A DNA stretch of 53,841 bases, taken from the NCBI GenBank assembly GCA_032718475.1, contig JAUCBJ010007724.1, forward strand, positions 1-53,841, given 5' to 3'. The stretch is from Nemertoderma westbladi. Its lineage: Eukaryota; Xenacoelomorpha; Nemertodermatida; Nemertodermatidae. Position 1 is the stretch's first letter. Each line of letters opens with the position of its first letter. A program made the translations under genes and the position numbers. Below, piece after piece: positions 29,846 to 41,574 of this stretch. The notes under the pieces are model-generated. The model made no database searches and was not told where the DNA came from. It was given only the letters and a program-made list of their open reading frames with translations.

Positions 29846-29990
29846 GGGGGGGGGGGGGGGGGGGGGGTTCTGCTAACTGTTCGCAAATCCCATCTTGGTG
29901 AATGAATATTTCGCATCAATGTTAAACTAGGGAAATGTCAAATGAGCAGATTATAGTGACACGTATTTCTAACCAAAACAATAAATGGAA
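29846..29990. repeat. Poly-G plus dispersed repeat, copy 1
   Basis: 22 G at 29846-29867, then CGCAAATCCCATCTTGGTGA and ATGAATATTTCGCATCAATG. The same layout (25 G, then CGCAAATCCCATCTCGGCGA and ATTAATATCCTGCCTCAAT) stands at 44618-44720. The poly-G is therefore the end of a dispersed repeat family. Confidence 0.75.
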
Positions 29991-31119
29991 CACAATAGAA
30001 CAGGTTATAGTTTTAATTATGGGAGTAATGGAACTGTTATTTGTGTCGAATTTCATGGGGGGATGCATTATTATTGCGTTGATAGTCCCCCCACCCCACC
30101 CCCTATCCCGCCCATGTGAAGAATACCAGGATTTAACTTTTCGGTCGACTTTTTATTGTAATTTTATATATGAAGATTTTTTATTTTTTTAAATATATCT
30201 TTATTAAGTGTTTTATACCGCTTATTTCTGTCTTATAGCTTAACCTGTACATAAACTAATTCGTTTATTGTTTTGGTTACATTCAGCCCTTCTGTAACCT
30301 GTGTTTTTGGTGAAAACCTGGTATTCTTCTCTTCACATGGGGATAATTGCAACGTGAAATATAACGGCAGAAAGTCTGGTATTCTTCACATGGGCCCCCT
30401 ATCTGGGGTGGGTATGCAAGACAAAGCATTGCATAACTTCAGAACTGAGTACAGGAGTAACATGGCTTTATGTAATACACCCAGATACCTAAACTAATGG
30501 AAATAAAGTTTAATTTAATTATTAAAATAGGCCTAATATTTACCCTCCCATCGACTCTCACAGCTAATAAAAGGCATTGTCCGGAATTATATACATGTCC
30601 GGTATTTTACCAGGTAGTCAAATTCCGGACAGTCAATTTATAAAATGAAAACCACCCAGTTACAACTAAACATTTGAACTTAGTGGTATCAATTTGGTTT
30701 TATAGTGAACTACAATAGCATCTTGTACAGATGCAAACATAATATCAAGAATTAAAGCAATTTAAAGTGTCCCAAATTAAAAAAAAATGAAATTTTGTCC
30801 TGAATTTGAATAGTCAACCCTAGGCCTACTGCCTTACTGCATGTATTTCAGTCTTTGGATGTTTGATATTTCAATCGGCTGTCTGTGCCTGACAGCCTGA
30901 GTACAGGACAACAGGAAGGACCTGTAACCCTGTAGGCCTATTAAGAGTTGTAGGTAGAGGCACTAATTTACGGTTCCTTACGTACCGGTAAGCGTAGCGG
31001 TATAGCCTATCACGTAGCGTACATACGACATAAGTCAGCCGATTGTACGGTACCGGTATCTTAGCTGTTAGGCCGCATTTACTTAAGGTAAAATAAATTT
31101 TGGTGTTATATATTTTTAG
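29991..31119. other. Non-coding, includes GTAC/CGTA-rich stretch
   Basis: 30960-31075 is rich in ACCGGTA and CGTAGCG/TACGTA motifs and resembles the 5' region of the CR1 element in composition. It could serve as promoter/5' UTR of the three-exon model that follows. Nothing else supported. Confidence 0.35.
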
Positions 31120-31123
31120 AATA

Positions 31124-33105
31124 ATGGATAAGAAAATTTACAACTGCAGTTATTGTCATGGGAAATGTTTGCCAAAGCGGCATTCAATAAAAACGTGTCC
31201 CGCCAAGCGGAAACGCGAGGAGGAACGCAGAGTAAGTTATATAGATAATATTATTATTTCACCGCTACTTTAATATACCCCCCCCCCCCCCCTTCACATG
31301 TCAATATGTAGCAACGCAGTCAGGGCGAGCCTTAGCGCACAATTATAATTAGAAAATAGGCCATCATTTAATTTCTGTCTGTCCGTCTGTAATGAAAAAT
31401 TCATTCGTAAATAACTTTTGAAGATTTTAACCCTTTTCAACTAAATTTTATATGGGCATACTACAGAAAACGCTTCAATATTTTTGAATGTAACGGGCAA
31501 ATACCTCTCGAACTTTTGACTCCAGATCAAATAATTTTTTTGCTAATGTTAGCATGCTCCGCGACGCCCGACGAACGTGTTACTTATTTTATTTTGTTAT
31601 TTATGTAAATGTTTTAAGCCGGTAGGCACCTAGTTATATTGTATCTTGTTATCAGATATATAGTGGCTGAAGTTGGTCGCATGTAAAAATTGACCTCCAG
31701 CGGAAATTGGTCGCAAATAACAGCTGAATACGGGCAAAAATTCAACTGTAACCATTGCTATTCACTCTGGTTTATTGTTTTGGTTAGAATAGCCTGCTAC
31801 TGTATCCAGCTCATTTCCCTAAGTTGTTAATGTTAAGTAACGTTGGCGTTGATTGTATTTATTATAATTGTGGAACTTTGAAAAAAAATTTGTTTATTTT
31901 CATTTAGGACGCCGCTCGTTTAGTAAAGAAAAAGAAACGTTTGTTAGCCGAGAAAGTGCCGAATGGTAAGTTCAGTTGAGAGAAAAATACGTGGGCGTTG
32001 CGTTGTGAGGTTCACAGTTTAATCGTAATTTATATTATTTAAATTTTTATATTATTCTTATTTAAAGTTAATTAAAATAAGCCAGCATATGCTGTGTGCA
32101 TATATCCTTTGTGGGACCTTTGTACAGGACAATCCAAACAAGCTTAGCTTACGGGTTTATGTTATTTCAACCGCTGCGCTGGCTTGTTGCCCTCCTGCGG
32201 GAAACTGGATAACTGCTGAGTCACTCAAATTATATTTCAGATTTTTGAGAAACCACTTGTGTATCAAGTTTTGTTTAATTTCATCAAAGGGTGACAGACA
32301 TACGACATTAGGCCTCAGACAGAAAGACATATCGACTGGAAGATATCGGTAACTGTACCTACCAATATGCTAAGCAGTTACTTCGTCGCTCGATATACAA
32401 CAATAGAGCCGCTCAACAGCGGGATACTTACTGTAAGAATATCAGGGATACTTTCTGTAAAAATCTCAGAATACATTACACTAACTAACATACTGAATGA
32501 CATACTGACTGATAATTATCTAGGTTAAGGCACTTCCTGCCAGGCGATTTTGATGAAATTTTGCAAGTACATTGCTTTGGTGGTTCATAATCGCGTTACA
32601 AAATTTCAGATCGATTCTATGTGTGGTATTCGATATATTTAGTTTTTTGACATTGTTTTGTCGCGAAATTAAAAGCAATGGTAAAATAACAGCTGGTGTT
32701 CATGATGAAATATGGCTTAATATGTTATACACAGTCATAGAAAAACGTGGTGGTTGCCAAGTTTTACTAGTAGGCTATAAGGAAAGGCAATGTTTACTCA
32801 CACATAAGCTGTGGGTTTCTAATGTATTACCCCATAAGATGATTGCTCTCCCAGTGCTTTGTAAGGGTAGATCTACAATAAGGAAACTAAATTGATTATT
32901 TGGCTCTATTCGTTGTTATTTAGTTGTTGTATTAGACAACGACAACGACAACAACAACGTTTCTAGACAACGAGAGGAAATGGAGGCTTCTTCTACGGAA
33001 GCGGAGAGTGAGGCGAGCTCATTGGAATTGGAAGGCGATATCGAACAGCTTCAAGATCAAGATGTTAGTTATAGGCCTAACATCATGGTGGTGAAAATGT
33101 CCTGA
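31124..33105 (+). CDS. Candidate three-exon gene with N-terminal Cys/His motif
   Basis: Exon 1 31124-31231 (ATG; donor GTAAGT), exon 2 31908-31965 (acceptor TTTCATTTAG; donor GTAAGT), exon 3 32924-33105 (acceptor TTATTTAG; stop TGA). Phases match at both junctions and the total is 348 nt, 115 aa. The protein has CSYCHGKCLPKRHSIKTC (C-x2-C...H-x4-C, zinc-binding-like), a lysine/arginine-rich helix KRKREEERR...KKKKRLLAEK, an Asn/Asp run, and an acidic E-rich end. It could be the 5' part of a longer gene if GTTAGT at 33063 is a donor. No family recognised. The coupling of a small Cys/His module with basic and acidic tracts would suit a nucleic-acid-binding N-terminus (inference). Confidence 0.45.
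31278..31292. repeat. Poly-C tract (15 C)
   Basis: Within intron 1 of the three-exon model. Followed by TTCACATGTC. Confidence 0.9.
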
Positions 33106-34125
33106 AAATGTCGGAAAGGTAAAAAATTATTCACTCAACAAACAAAGAATACTGTGTTGCGAACACATGTGCAACTTACAAAGCACACAAAAAAAACAAA
33201 AATGCAATGAATCCAACTTAGTAACCAAGGCCTGTGATTAGCTAATTTAGAATTCATAAGCTGTTTGTAGTTGAAAACTTTCTGGATGCCAAGAATGGAT
33301 TGTACTATTAATAATAAATTCAGACGTAACTAAGTATTTCATTACGGAAAACAATTAACAAAAAATATATGAATGCTACTTTTTATTTAATATTTTAAAT
33401 TTGCATTCTTGTTTAAATCAAACAAACATGTAAATAATGAGTTCTGTGATGTACATTATCATACATTATGTGGCCCTACATCTAAGCATAGCTGCATAGA
33501 ACTTGCTTCATTGAATCTTGGCGCAGTGGACAGCGGCCTTGTATTGTACAGTACATATCCAACCAGTGACTATCTCCCTCTGGGAAGCCAAGCACATACT
33601 GTAGACTCCATTATGTGGTTTACTTGTACTGGTAGTAGGTGCCACCACCACCACCATAGCACTGTCGTGTGTATGAACAAACATGTCTTGATTATGTGGA
33701 TTCTATTAGACATATTTTATTTAATTTTGTCAGACATATCGACAATATGCGTATACATACCGAATACGGTATGTATTCGGATCTACCACAGCAGTAACAC
33801 TTAAGAGGGAAATTGTAGTCGGAAATATCCTAACTCAAAAAATGGGGAGGAGATGAGAAGGAGTTGTAGTGACATAATTCTACATTTGAAAGGGGTATAT
33901 TCACACATATCTCAAAAGTTAGGCGAGGTTACTAGTATCTCAAAAGTTAGGCGAGGTTACTAGTACATAAAGTTTATGTGAAAATATATGGGCACTTATG
34001 ATAAAGGCCATATATGCCTTTACATACCGCGCCATTATGAGTAGCTACAATATCAATCTAAAATTTAAACAATGATAATATAAAATAGTTATATCATGTA
34101 TAATATTATACTACAGTAATTTTAA
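33106..34125. other. Non-coding
   Basis: No supported gene. A short direct duplication ATCTCAAAAGTTAGGCGAGG TTACTAGT occurs twice at 33908-33963. ATACCGAATACGG/TATGTATTCGG at 33757-33781 is a small inverted repeat. Confidence 0.45.
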
Positions 34126-34250
34126 GGCGGGGTAGCTCAGTTGGTAGAGCGCCGGGCCTGCAATCTATTGGTTGTAGGTTCAGCCCCGCCAGGGTCCACT
34201 CAGCCTTTCATCCACTGGGGTCGATAAAATGAGTACCAGTTAAATCTAAA
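34126..34250 (+). repeat. tRNA-derived SINE head
   Basis: GGCGGGGTAGCTCAGTTGGT starts a cloverleaf-like segment with A box TAGCTCAGTTGGTAGAGCG and B box GGTTCAGCCCC. The 5' GGCGGGG pairs with CCCCGCC at 34186-34192. The anticodon arm is mismatched and the T-arm poor, so it is not a functional tRNA. The following CCTTTCATCC.CTGGGGTCG ATAAAATGAGTACCAG is a SINE body motif known from several marine invertebrates. No poly-A or tail boundary is defined. Confidence 0.8.
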
Positions 34251-35509
34251 CGGTGTCATGTCTTCCACCAAAGCGGTTACATTTATTTCACAAAGAGGTT
34301 GCATTGTCATAATAATAAGAAGATGCTTCATGACAACTACTATAATCGGTACATTGTGGGAGGTGTCACCTCTAAATGCAGGCTCGTACAATCGAATCTT
34401 ACTTCCAACTCCGACATTCGGTTGAAATAAATTCCGACTCTGCTCGTTACCATGATTTATAACCATAAAAAGCATTGATGATGTCAAATCTCTGAAAAAA
34501 ATTTATTTAAAATAAAATATATTTTTCAAAAGTACATGACTATATAATAAATTCCACAAATAATAGACATGATATAATAAATACAAAAATAGAAACACAC
34601 GTATGGAAATTTAAAAACTTTCAAATTAAGAGTCTTTCAAAAAAAATAACTTCCATTTATAAAAAATAAAAAACTATCAAGATATGATGCGTATTATTTA
34701 GGTATCTCATCAAAAATAAAACAAAATAATTTGAAATTAAATTAAGCCTCACAAAAGGAAAAACTGCTGCGTTAGAGCAAAACATATTCCGATAAATTAA
34801 TTAGCAAAAGCCTACACACCTACGCTACATAAATTTATTAAAGATTATTATATCAAAAAATATCACTGCAGTTCTAACATTTGTAAACTTCAATTAAAAA
34901 AAACTTCGATTTAAAAGAAATCCATCGATTTTAAATACTGCAAAATAGAATACACTTACAGATTAGCATATAAAAATTACTTTTAATTTCCATAACTATT
35001 ACTCCAATTAGAAATATTGATAATAATCAAAAATGGAATATGTACAACTTCCATACAGTATATTTCATCTACATTTCATCACTACATTGAGAGTAAGAAA
35101 AAAGACAAAATGAAAAGAAACATGCGTAACTCCGAGGAAACGTGAAATCTCACAAATACCCAGGTCTACCAACACATGAAGTATCTCCTTCAATGACTTA
35201 CTACGAATCTCACTAGCGAAAAATTACAGAAAAAAACATAAAACTAATAACGTAATGAATATTAAATACTTACAAGAAATACACCATTGTGTTATAATTA
35301 GGCCTAGCCTTTTTAGCTGCTTTAGCAGCCGTAGCATTTAAAACGTGCACGACTCGACATTCCAGGAAACAATCCTCTGCTCTTGTCCTCGCCGACAAAA
35401 CGTCGGCAAGGCCGATTATTGCTGCCATTCTATAACAAAAATATAAATATACAATGTAAACAAGACAATACAATAATGCTCTCCATAGGGAAAAATATCA
35501 ACCGGCTAT
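34251..35509. other. Non-coding
   Basis: AT-rich; nothing supported. A small minus-strand ORF over 35270-35473 is not recognised. Confidence 0.45.
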
Positions 35510-35590
35510 ATTGGGTCTCGAACCCGGTACCTAGGTTTCAAACTCCTGGTTATCATCAGCCGGGTGAGTATACTGAGCTACAACACCAAA
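35505..35590 (-). repeat. tRNA-derived SINE promoter (tRNA-Ile-like)
   Basis: Minus strand: TAGCTCAGTATACTC (A box), a GGCTGATGATAACC segment resembling the tRNA-Ile anticodon arm, and GGTTCGAGACC (perfect B box). Irregular stems make a functional tRNA unlikely. Confidence 0.6.
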
Positions 35591-35764
35591 TGAATATTTC
35601 GCTATGGAATGCGACATCATATTTAAGCCAACTAATCACTCAAAGGAAAGTACAACTTCGTTATTGCCGTGCTCTGCCAGAAAAGGCAACCATGCCTCAA
35701 AGAATAACTATTATACAGTGTTGTAGAAAACACTATAACCCCGTATTTCTGCCTGGTTAAACTA

Positions 35765-36535
35765 AGCAACTAAGCAAAAGTTAAACTAAATGTAGACCAA
35801 AGGATACAACTGCGATTAAATTTACTCAGAAATAAAAGGTTAGAACACCGATTAAAATAACTGAGGAAGAAAGGTTACGACAACGGTTCAACTAATTGGG
35901 TAACAAAGGTTAGGACAACACTTAAACTAAAAGAGGAACAAAGGTTACGACAGCATTTAAACTAACTAAAAAAAAATGTTAGAACACCTATAAAACTAAC
36001 TGGGGAACAAAGGTTACAGCTGTTAAAACTGATGAACAAAGGTTAGGACAGCGCAGTTAAAATAACTAAGGAACAAAAGTTAGAACAGCTCTTAAAGTAA
36101 CAAAGGAACAAAGATTAGGAAAGCAGTTAAACTAACTGAGGAACAAAGATGAGGAAAGCAGTTAAACTAACTGAGGAACAAAGATTAGAAGTAGAAGCAT
36201 GTAAACTAACTGAGGAACAAGTGTTATGCCATCCATTAGGAACAAAGGTTAAGACAGCGGTTAACATAACTGAGGAACAAAGTTTACGACACCAATCAAA
36301 ATAACAGAGGAACAACAGTTTAACTAACTGATGAACAAATATTATGATAGCTGTTAAACTAACTGAGGAACAAAACGTTAGAACAGCGGTTAAACTAACT
36401 TAGGAACAAACGCTAGAACACCAGATAAACTAACTGAGGATCAAAGATTAGGACAGCGGTCAAACTAACTGAGGAACAAAGGTTAGGACAGCGGTTAAAC
36501 TAACTGAGGAACAAACGTTACAACAATTTATAACA
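35765..36535. repeat. ~36-bp minisatellite, about 20 units
   Basis: Units of the form AACTAACTGAGGAACAAAGG plus TTAGGACAGCGGTTA, variable in length (about 32-40 bp) and most regular at the right end (36420-36530). No coding across it. Confidence 0.9.
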
Positions 36536-37259
36536 TTCCCAAAATTCCATTAATTAATAGATCATGGGAGCGGAGATTCACCCTATTAAGTATATTAGTG
36601 TGCGAGAATCTCCAATATATAGTCAATAGCCGATAAAATTCATAAAATCATATGTAAAGGGGAATATTGACAATTAAAGAATTACTATTAAATAGCATCC
36701 CAGATCTGTTGTATGCATGAGAATTACCCTACCGAATTACTGCTAGCTTTCCATAATGTCACCATAGCAACAACCACGCTATAATTAGAAGCAAGTTAAA
36801 AGAACAATAGAAAGCTTGCCCCATTGAATAGCATACGGAATAAAAAGCATACTGCTAGTATCCAAGGATACATAATAATAACGTGGCATTCTGGAAGGCA
36901 CTTGACTAACGGACAAATGTCCCGAATGTGTACAATTTGTGACAGTTGTGTGGGATTTGTGCGTTTATAGGTGAATGTTGCTACTAAAGTGTGTTTACAG
37001 TAGCTAGTTGCAGTTGTGAAAGTAGCCCTACCTCTACAGTAAGAACCTGAAGTAAATCTAAGCCCTTGGGACGGACAGTGGAGTGACTCGCGCTGGTTAT
37101 TGTTGTCGTTGTGTAGCTACTACATTGGCGATAGGCACCGCGACAACAGTACATCGGCACTGAGGATCTTGCACTGTCCAGGGGTAGTGAGGGGTAGGCA
37201 GCGACACCCACTATCCTAATTAAAATTAATTATAATATTGATAAACTCATATAGCAGCT
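36536..37259. other. Upstream region of DEDD family copy B
   Basis: No ORF of substance. GTGGCATTCTGG... to 37260 is the place to look for a promoter, but I see no definite element. Confidence 0.35.
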
Positions 37260-40200
37260 ATGACTGAGTTGATAGAAGATGATCTTGGTATCAGGGAGTG
37301 ATATACCTTACCGTTGCAAGCGTTTGTTGATAGCTTAATACGCGGAGACGCTAGTCCAACTACTACGGAGGACGATGGCCATTATATCGAACCGCCAATG
37401 TCCAAGGAACAACTCACTCGTGAATTGGACTATAGAAAATTCACCGCTTGCTATACGCATCGTAATGGTACGTATATGGACTTCTTAACTACTGGTCATC
37501 CTATTGATTACACGATACGGACGATGTAGACACCAAAAGGGAAATGGTTCTATTTAAATATCATACCCAGCGGAGTCGGAACGACAAACCAAGAATCGAA
37601 CATGAGAATTCTATTCAAAACCGACTCGAAAGAGAAGACGTTGAAGAGCCGGATAAACGCAGCGACTTCAACGAATATCTGGAATTCTTGAGAGAAACAT
37701 ATCTCAATATTGCCAGTCAACAAAATCTAGAAACTCGATATCCTCAAGGTATACATCATGACCCTATGATAGAACTCAAACGGCTCTATTTCACTATGAT
37801 GTATCTTACCGCCGATCGACCGCTGCCTGTTGTCCCGGATAGCTTCGAACAGATGGAGGAATATTGTAAAACTGGAGAACGATCACCTGCGTTTCCCCTA
37901 CAGGACGTGCGTCTTTGGTATTATTGTGATGAATGCCCTAGACCCAACCAACAAATGAAAAGACATAAACATCCGCGGAGACGTTGCGCTAAACACAGTT
38001 TTACTCGCTATACTTACGGGAGTTTCAAGCGAAATTTGTTCAACGTGTCACCTACGCTCGCTCGACTCAAACGATCCGTAAATAAACCCATGATCAGAGT
38101 TCCGGAATACTCGGTCAAACCTCCTCATTCCCTAGTGAGACCTCAGACTCTTGATCCTAATAGTATCACGGATCCTCCCGAACTGTACTCACTGTTCAAA
38201 GATTTGGTGTTACCCGAACAATTAATCGGTGGCACTTCGGTAGTGGGCTCTCTGGACATTCGCCCATCCTACCTAGCCGGATTGGGACGCAGACATTTAA
38301 TATCGCCGTTCAACCCTTACAATCATCCCGGTTTAACCCCGATGCAACCTGTCACCGAAGTCGAGGAGATCATTATAAGAAACGCATTAGACACTATTCG
38401 GCAGAATATCGGAAAAGGAACGTACGATTGTTTAGAGAAACGTAAATTAAAAAGGAAGACATCGAACTTGGACGAACCTATTCTCTACAAGAGTTTTTAG
38501 ATGAACGCTTACAAAGACAAGCGGAGGAAAATCAGCTCGAGGAGAAACACATCGAAATGGATGAGAGAGAAGAAGCAGCTTTAGCCCAACCCGAAGCTCA
38601 AATCCTTATGACTAATCTCTATTCCAAAACCATCATTCATCCCTTGATGGTTCCCCATTTCGGAGACAAACTCTTCGCAACGGTACAACCCCAATCGGTT
38701 GATATCAACCTAAGATCCCGAGATCTTATCGCTGACGCTCCCATGTTACAGCATCCACCAATCGAGGCCGCTCGTGTCGACGGTATACTCGTTGAACCTC
38801 CGGACAATCGAGCGGATCTTGTCCGTCGTATGGTACACGAGGTCAACATACGCGCTAGACCTCTACCGAACTCGTTTTATGGGATCAAAGACCACCCTTA
38901 TTATGTCAATCTAACTCTGTATTATATGGTAAAATCGGAAGATCCTACCCATAGTCTATAAGGTTTCTACCACTAATAAATCCTCTCGATCTTGTCGAAC
39001 TCGAACAATTGCAGAAACATCTGGATCAGTTAGTGAAAGTAAACTCATTCAGAAAACCCTATAATGTTTCCAGAATAGAGAAGGATATAACGACTCCGTA
39101 TAATCTCGATGGATTTATTAAAACTCGATTAGTCCATTGGAATCTCGACGTATTATTCGAAGAAGAGAGAATACAAAGATATGGAGATGTAGAGACGTAT
39201 ACTACACAGTATCTGAAGTATAGGGATCTCCCTAATGCTAACGAATGCGCCACCTTATGGCATCCGGTGGGGATGACCCTAGAGAACGCCACTACAGAGT
39301 GGAACGAAACTCTTAACGTTATCGAAATGTATGGAGTTGTCACTTACGATAACGAAGGTAGCGTTCCGGTCGGAGAACTGGGAACTATGCGCATGATACA
39401 CATACAAGGATTAGCTGGTTCTACCCACGTGTTTACTCGAGCGTGTTCCGACGAGATCGATTATTATTTTGAGACTCTCACCGAGATACAAAAGAAACTC
39501 CGGCATGGACAATTCGAACTCGCGCAGCGTTACGTCACCGACACCGAGTGTAAACCGGTCATCGGTATCGATGGATCGATGTTACCCCAGCCCGTGCTCG
39601 AGATGTTGTTTAACGAAAGAATCCTTAAAATCGGCTCAGCTGTTTATGGAGATCTCCAAAACGACTTTCGGAACATGGAGAATATCCCATATCCTTTCGT
39701 AGATACTCAGCTGATTGCTCCGTGGACAGAAGGCCGAGGTTTCTTCCGAACTATGTATGCCAATACACCCAGCGGCATTACTAAAGTACAACGAACCTCC
39801 ATCGGACATCTTGCCTTTCAAGAATACGGATGGAATTTCAAGGTCTGAAACCCTAATAACTATCAACAAGTATATGAAGATCATTATTCTCGATTATACT
39901 TTGACGGACCATTGACCACACCTGGCGTAGTGTATAGCTTTATGAGTGTTCTCCTTTGCCCCTCATTAGCTATATACACTATCTTCGAGAACGCCGCACT
40001 TGCCGGTTGGCTAGCCGATGTGTGCAGTCGTACTATCCGCGCCCATCCCTTAATACTTGGAACTAAGCTCGCCAAGCTAGATGAACACAATAAATTCATC
40101 CGCTTTGAATGCTTTAGGCGCTTTCTGACTCCATTCCGTAACGTTGATAGTCAGTTCAAGGACCGCGCTCTGGCCAAGCTCAGCCAAAGAGACTCAGCTG

Positions 40201-40596
40201 CTGAGAAGTTAGACAGCGCTGGATTCGCCATTTTCAAAGACGTTTGTATACAGAACTTACATTCCTCTGTTATACAAAGGCCCCGAATCACCACGGGTTA
40301 TTCTATCGTGGAAGTCCAGACACTGGGTTCGCTTGAGGAGACAGCTACACCTACCTCACCTTGCAATTGGAAGACGAACCAATATGCTTAGAAACCGAGG
40401 AGACAACGACTACGTTTTAGAATGGTATCAAGGTCCACAATGTCTCACTGCGTACGATTATCAACATGCCAATTATGTCTCAAGGAAACGTTGCCGATTG
40501 TGCGCATCTCGAGACCATTTCATCCCGGTGGACTCCAACGTACCCTGCTCCTACTTCCATGAACAGCCCACGATGGAGATCTATTGCGCATATTAG
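37260..40596 (+). pseudogene. DEDD 3'-5' exonuclease-like gene family, copy B (near full length)
   Basis: One ancestral frame of about 1.1 kaa from ATG 37260, now broken by TGA at 37299 and 39846 and by frameshifts near 37515, 38455, 38960 and two near 40340-40430. Content in order: acidic N-terminus; a Cys/His module CDECPRP...RHKHPRRRCAKH; a long proline-poor middle; coiled, Q/E-rich segment near 38500-38570. The exonuclease-like domain has TYDNEGS (motif I), MIHIQGLAGSTHVF, KIGSAVYGD (motif II), PFVDTQLI and YFDGPLTTPG (motif III). It is followed by FENAALAGWLADV and HPLILG, and a terminal Cys/His cluster CRLCASRDHF...C-x-Y-x-H. Motif positions match copy A at 11.4-12.6 kb. GC content is visibly higher than its surroundings. 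No transposase, RT or polymerase is seen. Function unknown. Confidence 0.6.
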
Positions 40597-41334
40597 AAAT
40601 TCCTCATGATGATTTTTATGTATTATTATGAAATTCATTGACTTTTCCTAGAATTTAATTAGCTTTCTGATGGTAACAAAATATTTTTTTCATCATTTAT
40701 ACTTTTTGTGCTATGGTGTGTTTTTCATATCATAGTCACATTTTTTTATTATAATATCTTTATTAGCCTAACTGGTAGAAAAGATAATCCCTGGTTGGAT
40801 AGTTCCCCTGGTCAACAAGCTAGAATACAACCAATTACGGTCCAGGACATTCACTTGGCTGGGTTGTAAAGTTAAATTCAAACACGAGATTGTCTACTGC
40901 TTGGATTAGTACACATCAATCACACTATTTTTTAATAACAAAATACTAAACTGACAGATAAGCAAGCAATAAGTCTACTAGGATAAAACAACAACCACCA
41001 TTGAAACCAGTATATTCCTAATGTAATACAGCAGACATAAACAGAGGTGAATAAATCTATTCAATAACAGCACCCCTGCAAGCAAAATTTTCTCTTGGGA
41101 TGTCTGGCAGAGTTAGGCAGACAGTGGTGTTGGGAGGAGTATGTATAGTATTATCTCATGTTTTTACCCTAATGGGTTATCTTCATGATAATTAATTTAT
41201 ATGGATATATTATTTAAAATTATGAATATATAAAACTCAGAACAGATGCATTATATATTTTTCTATAAACCTGCGAAAATTTGGAAAGTTTTGATAAAAT
41301 TATCATTACTTTTTAGTGTATAATAAACTGTTGG

Positions 41335-41357
41335 GCATATTATGCCCAACCCCAGGT
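41335..41357. repeat. Inverted repeat GTTGGGCATA/TATGCCCAAC
   Basis: GTTGGGCATATTATGCCCAA C is a near-perfect 21-nt palindrome with one unpaired central base. Confidence 0.8.
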
Positions 41358-41537
41358 GGAATCTCGGACAAAAGAGCCCAGGTGGAATAGGGTTAAGGTT
41401 ATTCTGTTTAGGGCCTTTTGTACTCAGAGATATATGGTAATGCATTATGGTGTAAAAATAATTTTTCAGTAACTATACATAATAAATTAAGAGTAGTGTA
41501 CAATAATTGCATTTGTTTGCTATTTAAACTTCCTCGG

Positions 41538-41574
41538 CTTAACAGTGACGGTGAGGGTCACCGTCACTGTTAAG
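41538..41574. repeat. Perfect 17-bp hairpin with GGG loop
   Basis: CTTAACAGTGACGGTGA, GGG, TCACCGTCACTGTTAAG: a 17-bp perfect stem. The partial copy GCACTGTCACTG follows directly. Neither a terminator nor a tRNA arm explains it. Confidence 0.9.

Noticed and set aside
33409-33804. 131-codon ORF with a His run
   Set aside because: Low-information composition, no domain, and CCACCACCACCA microsatellite accounts for the histidines.
34126-34200. Functional tRNA gene
   Set aside because: Acceptor and D arms pair, but the anticodon stem (CCGGG against TCTAT) and T-arm do not, and a SINE body follows directly.
37984-38470. Host single-copy gene at 37-40 kb
   Set aside because: At least five frameshifts and two stops in what was one frame, plus a second diverged copy at 11.4 kb, argue for a decayed dispersed element.
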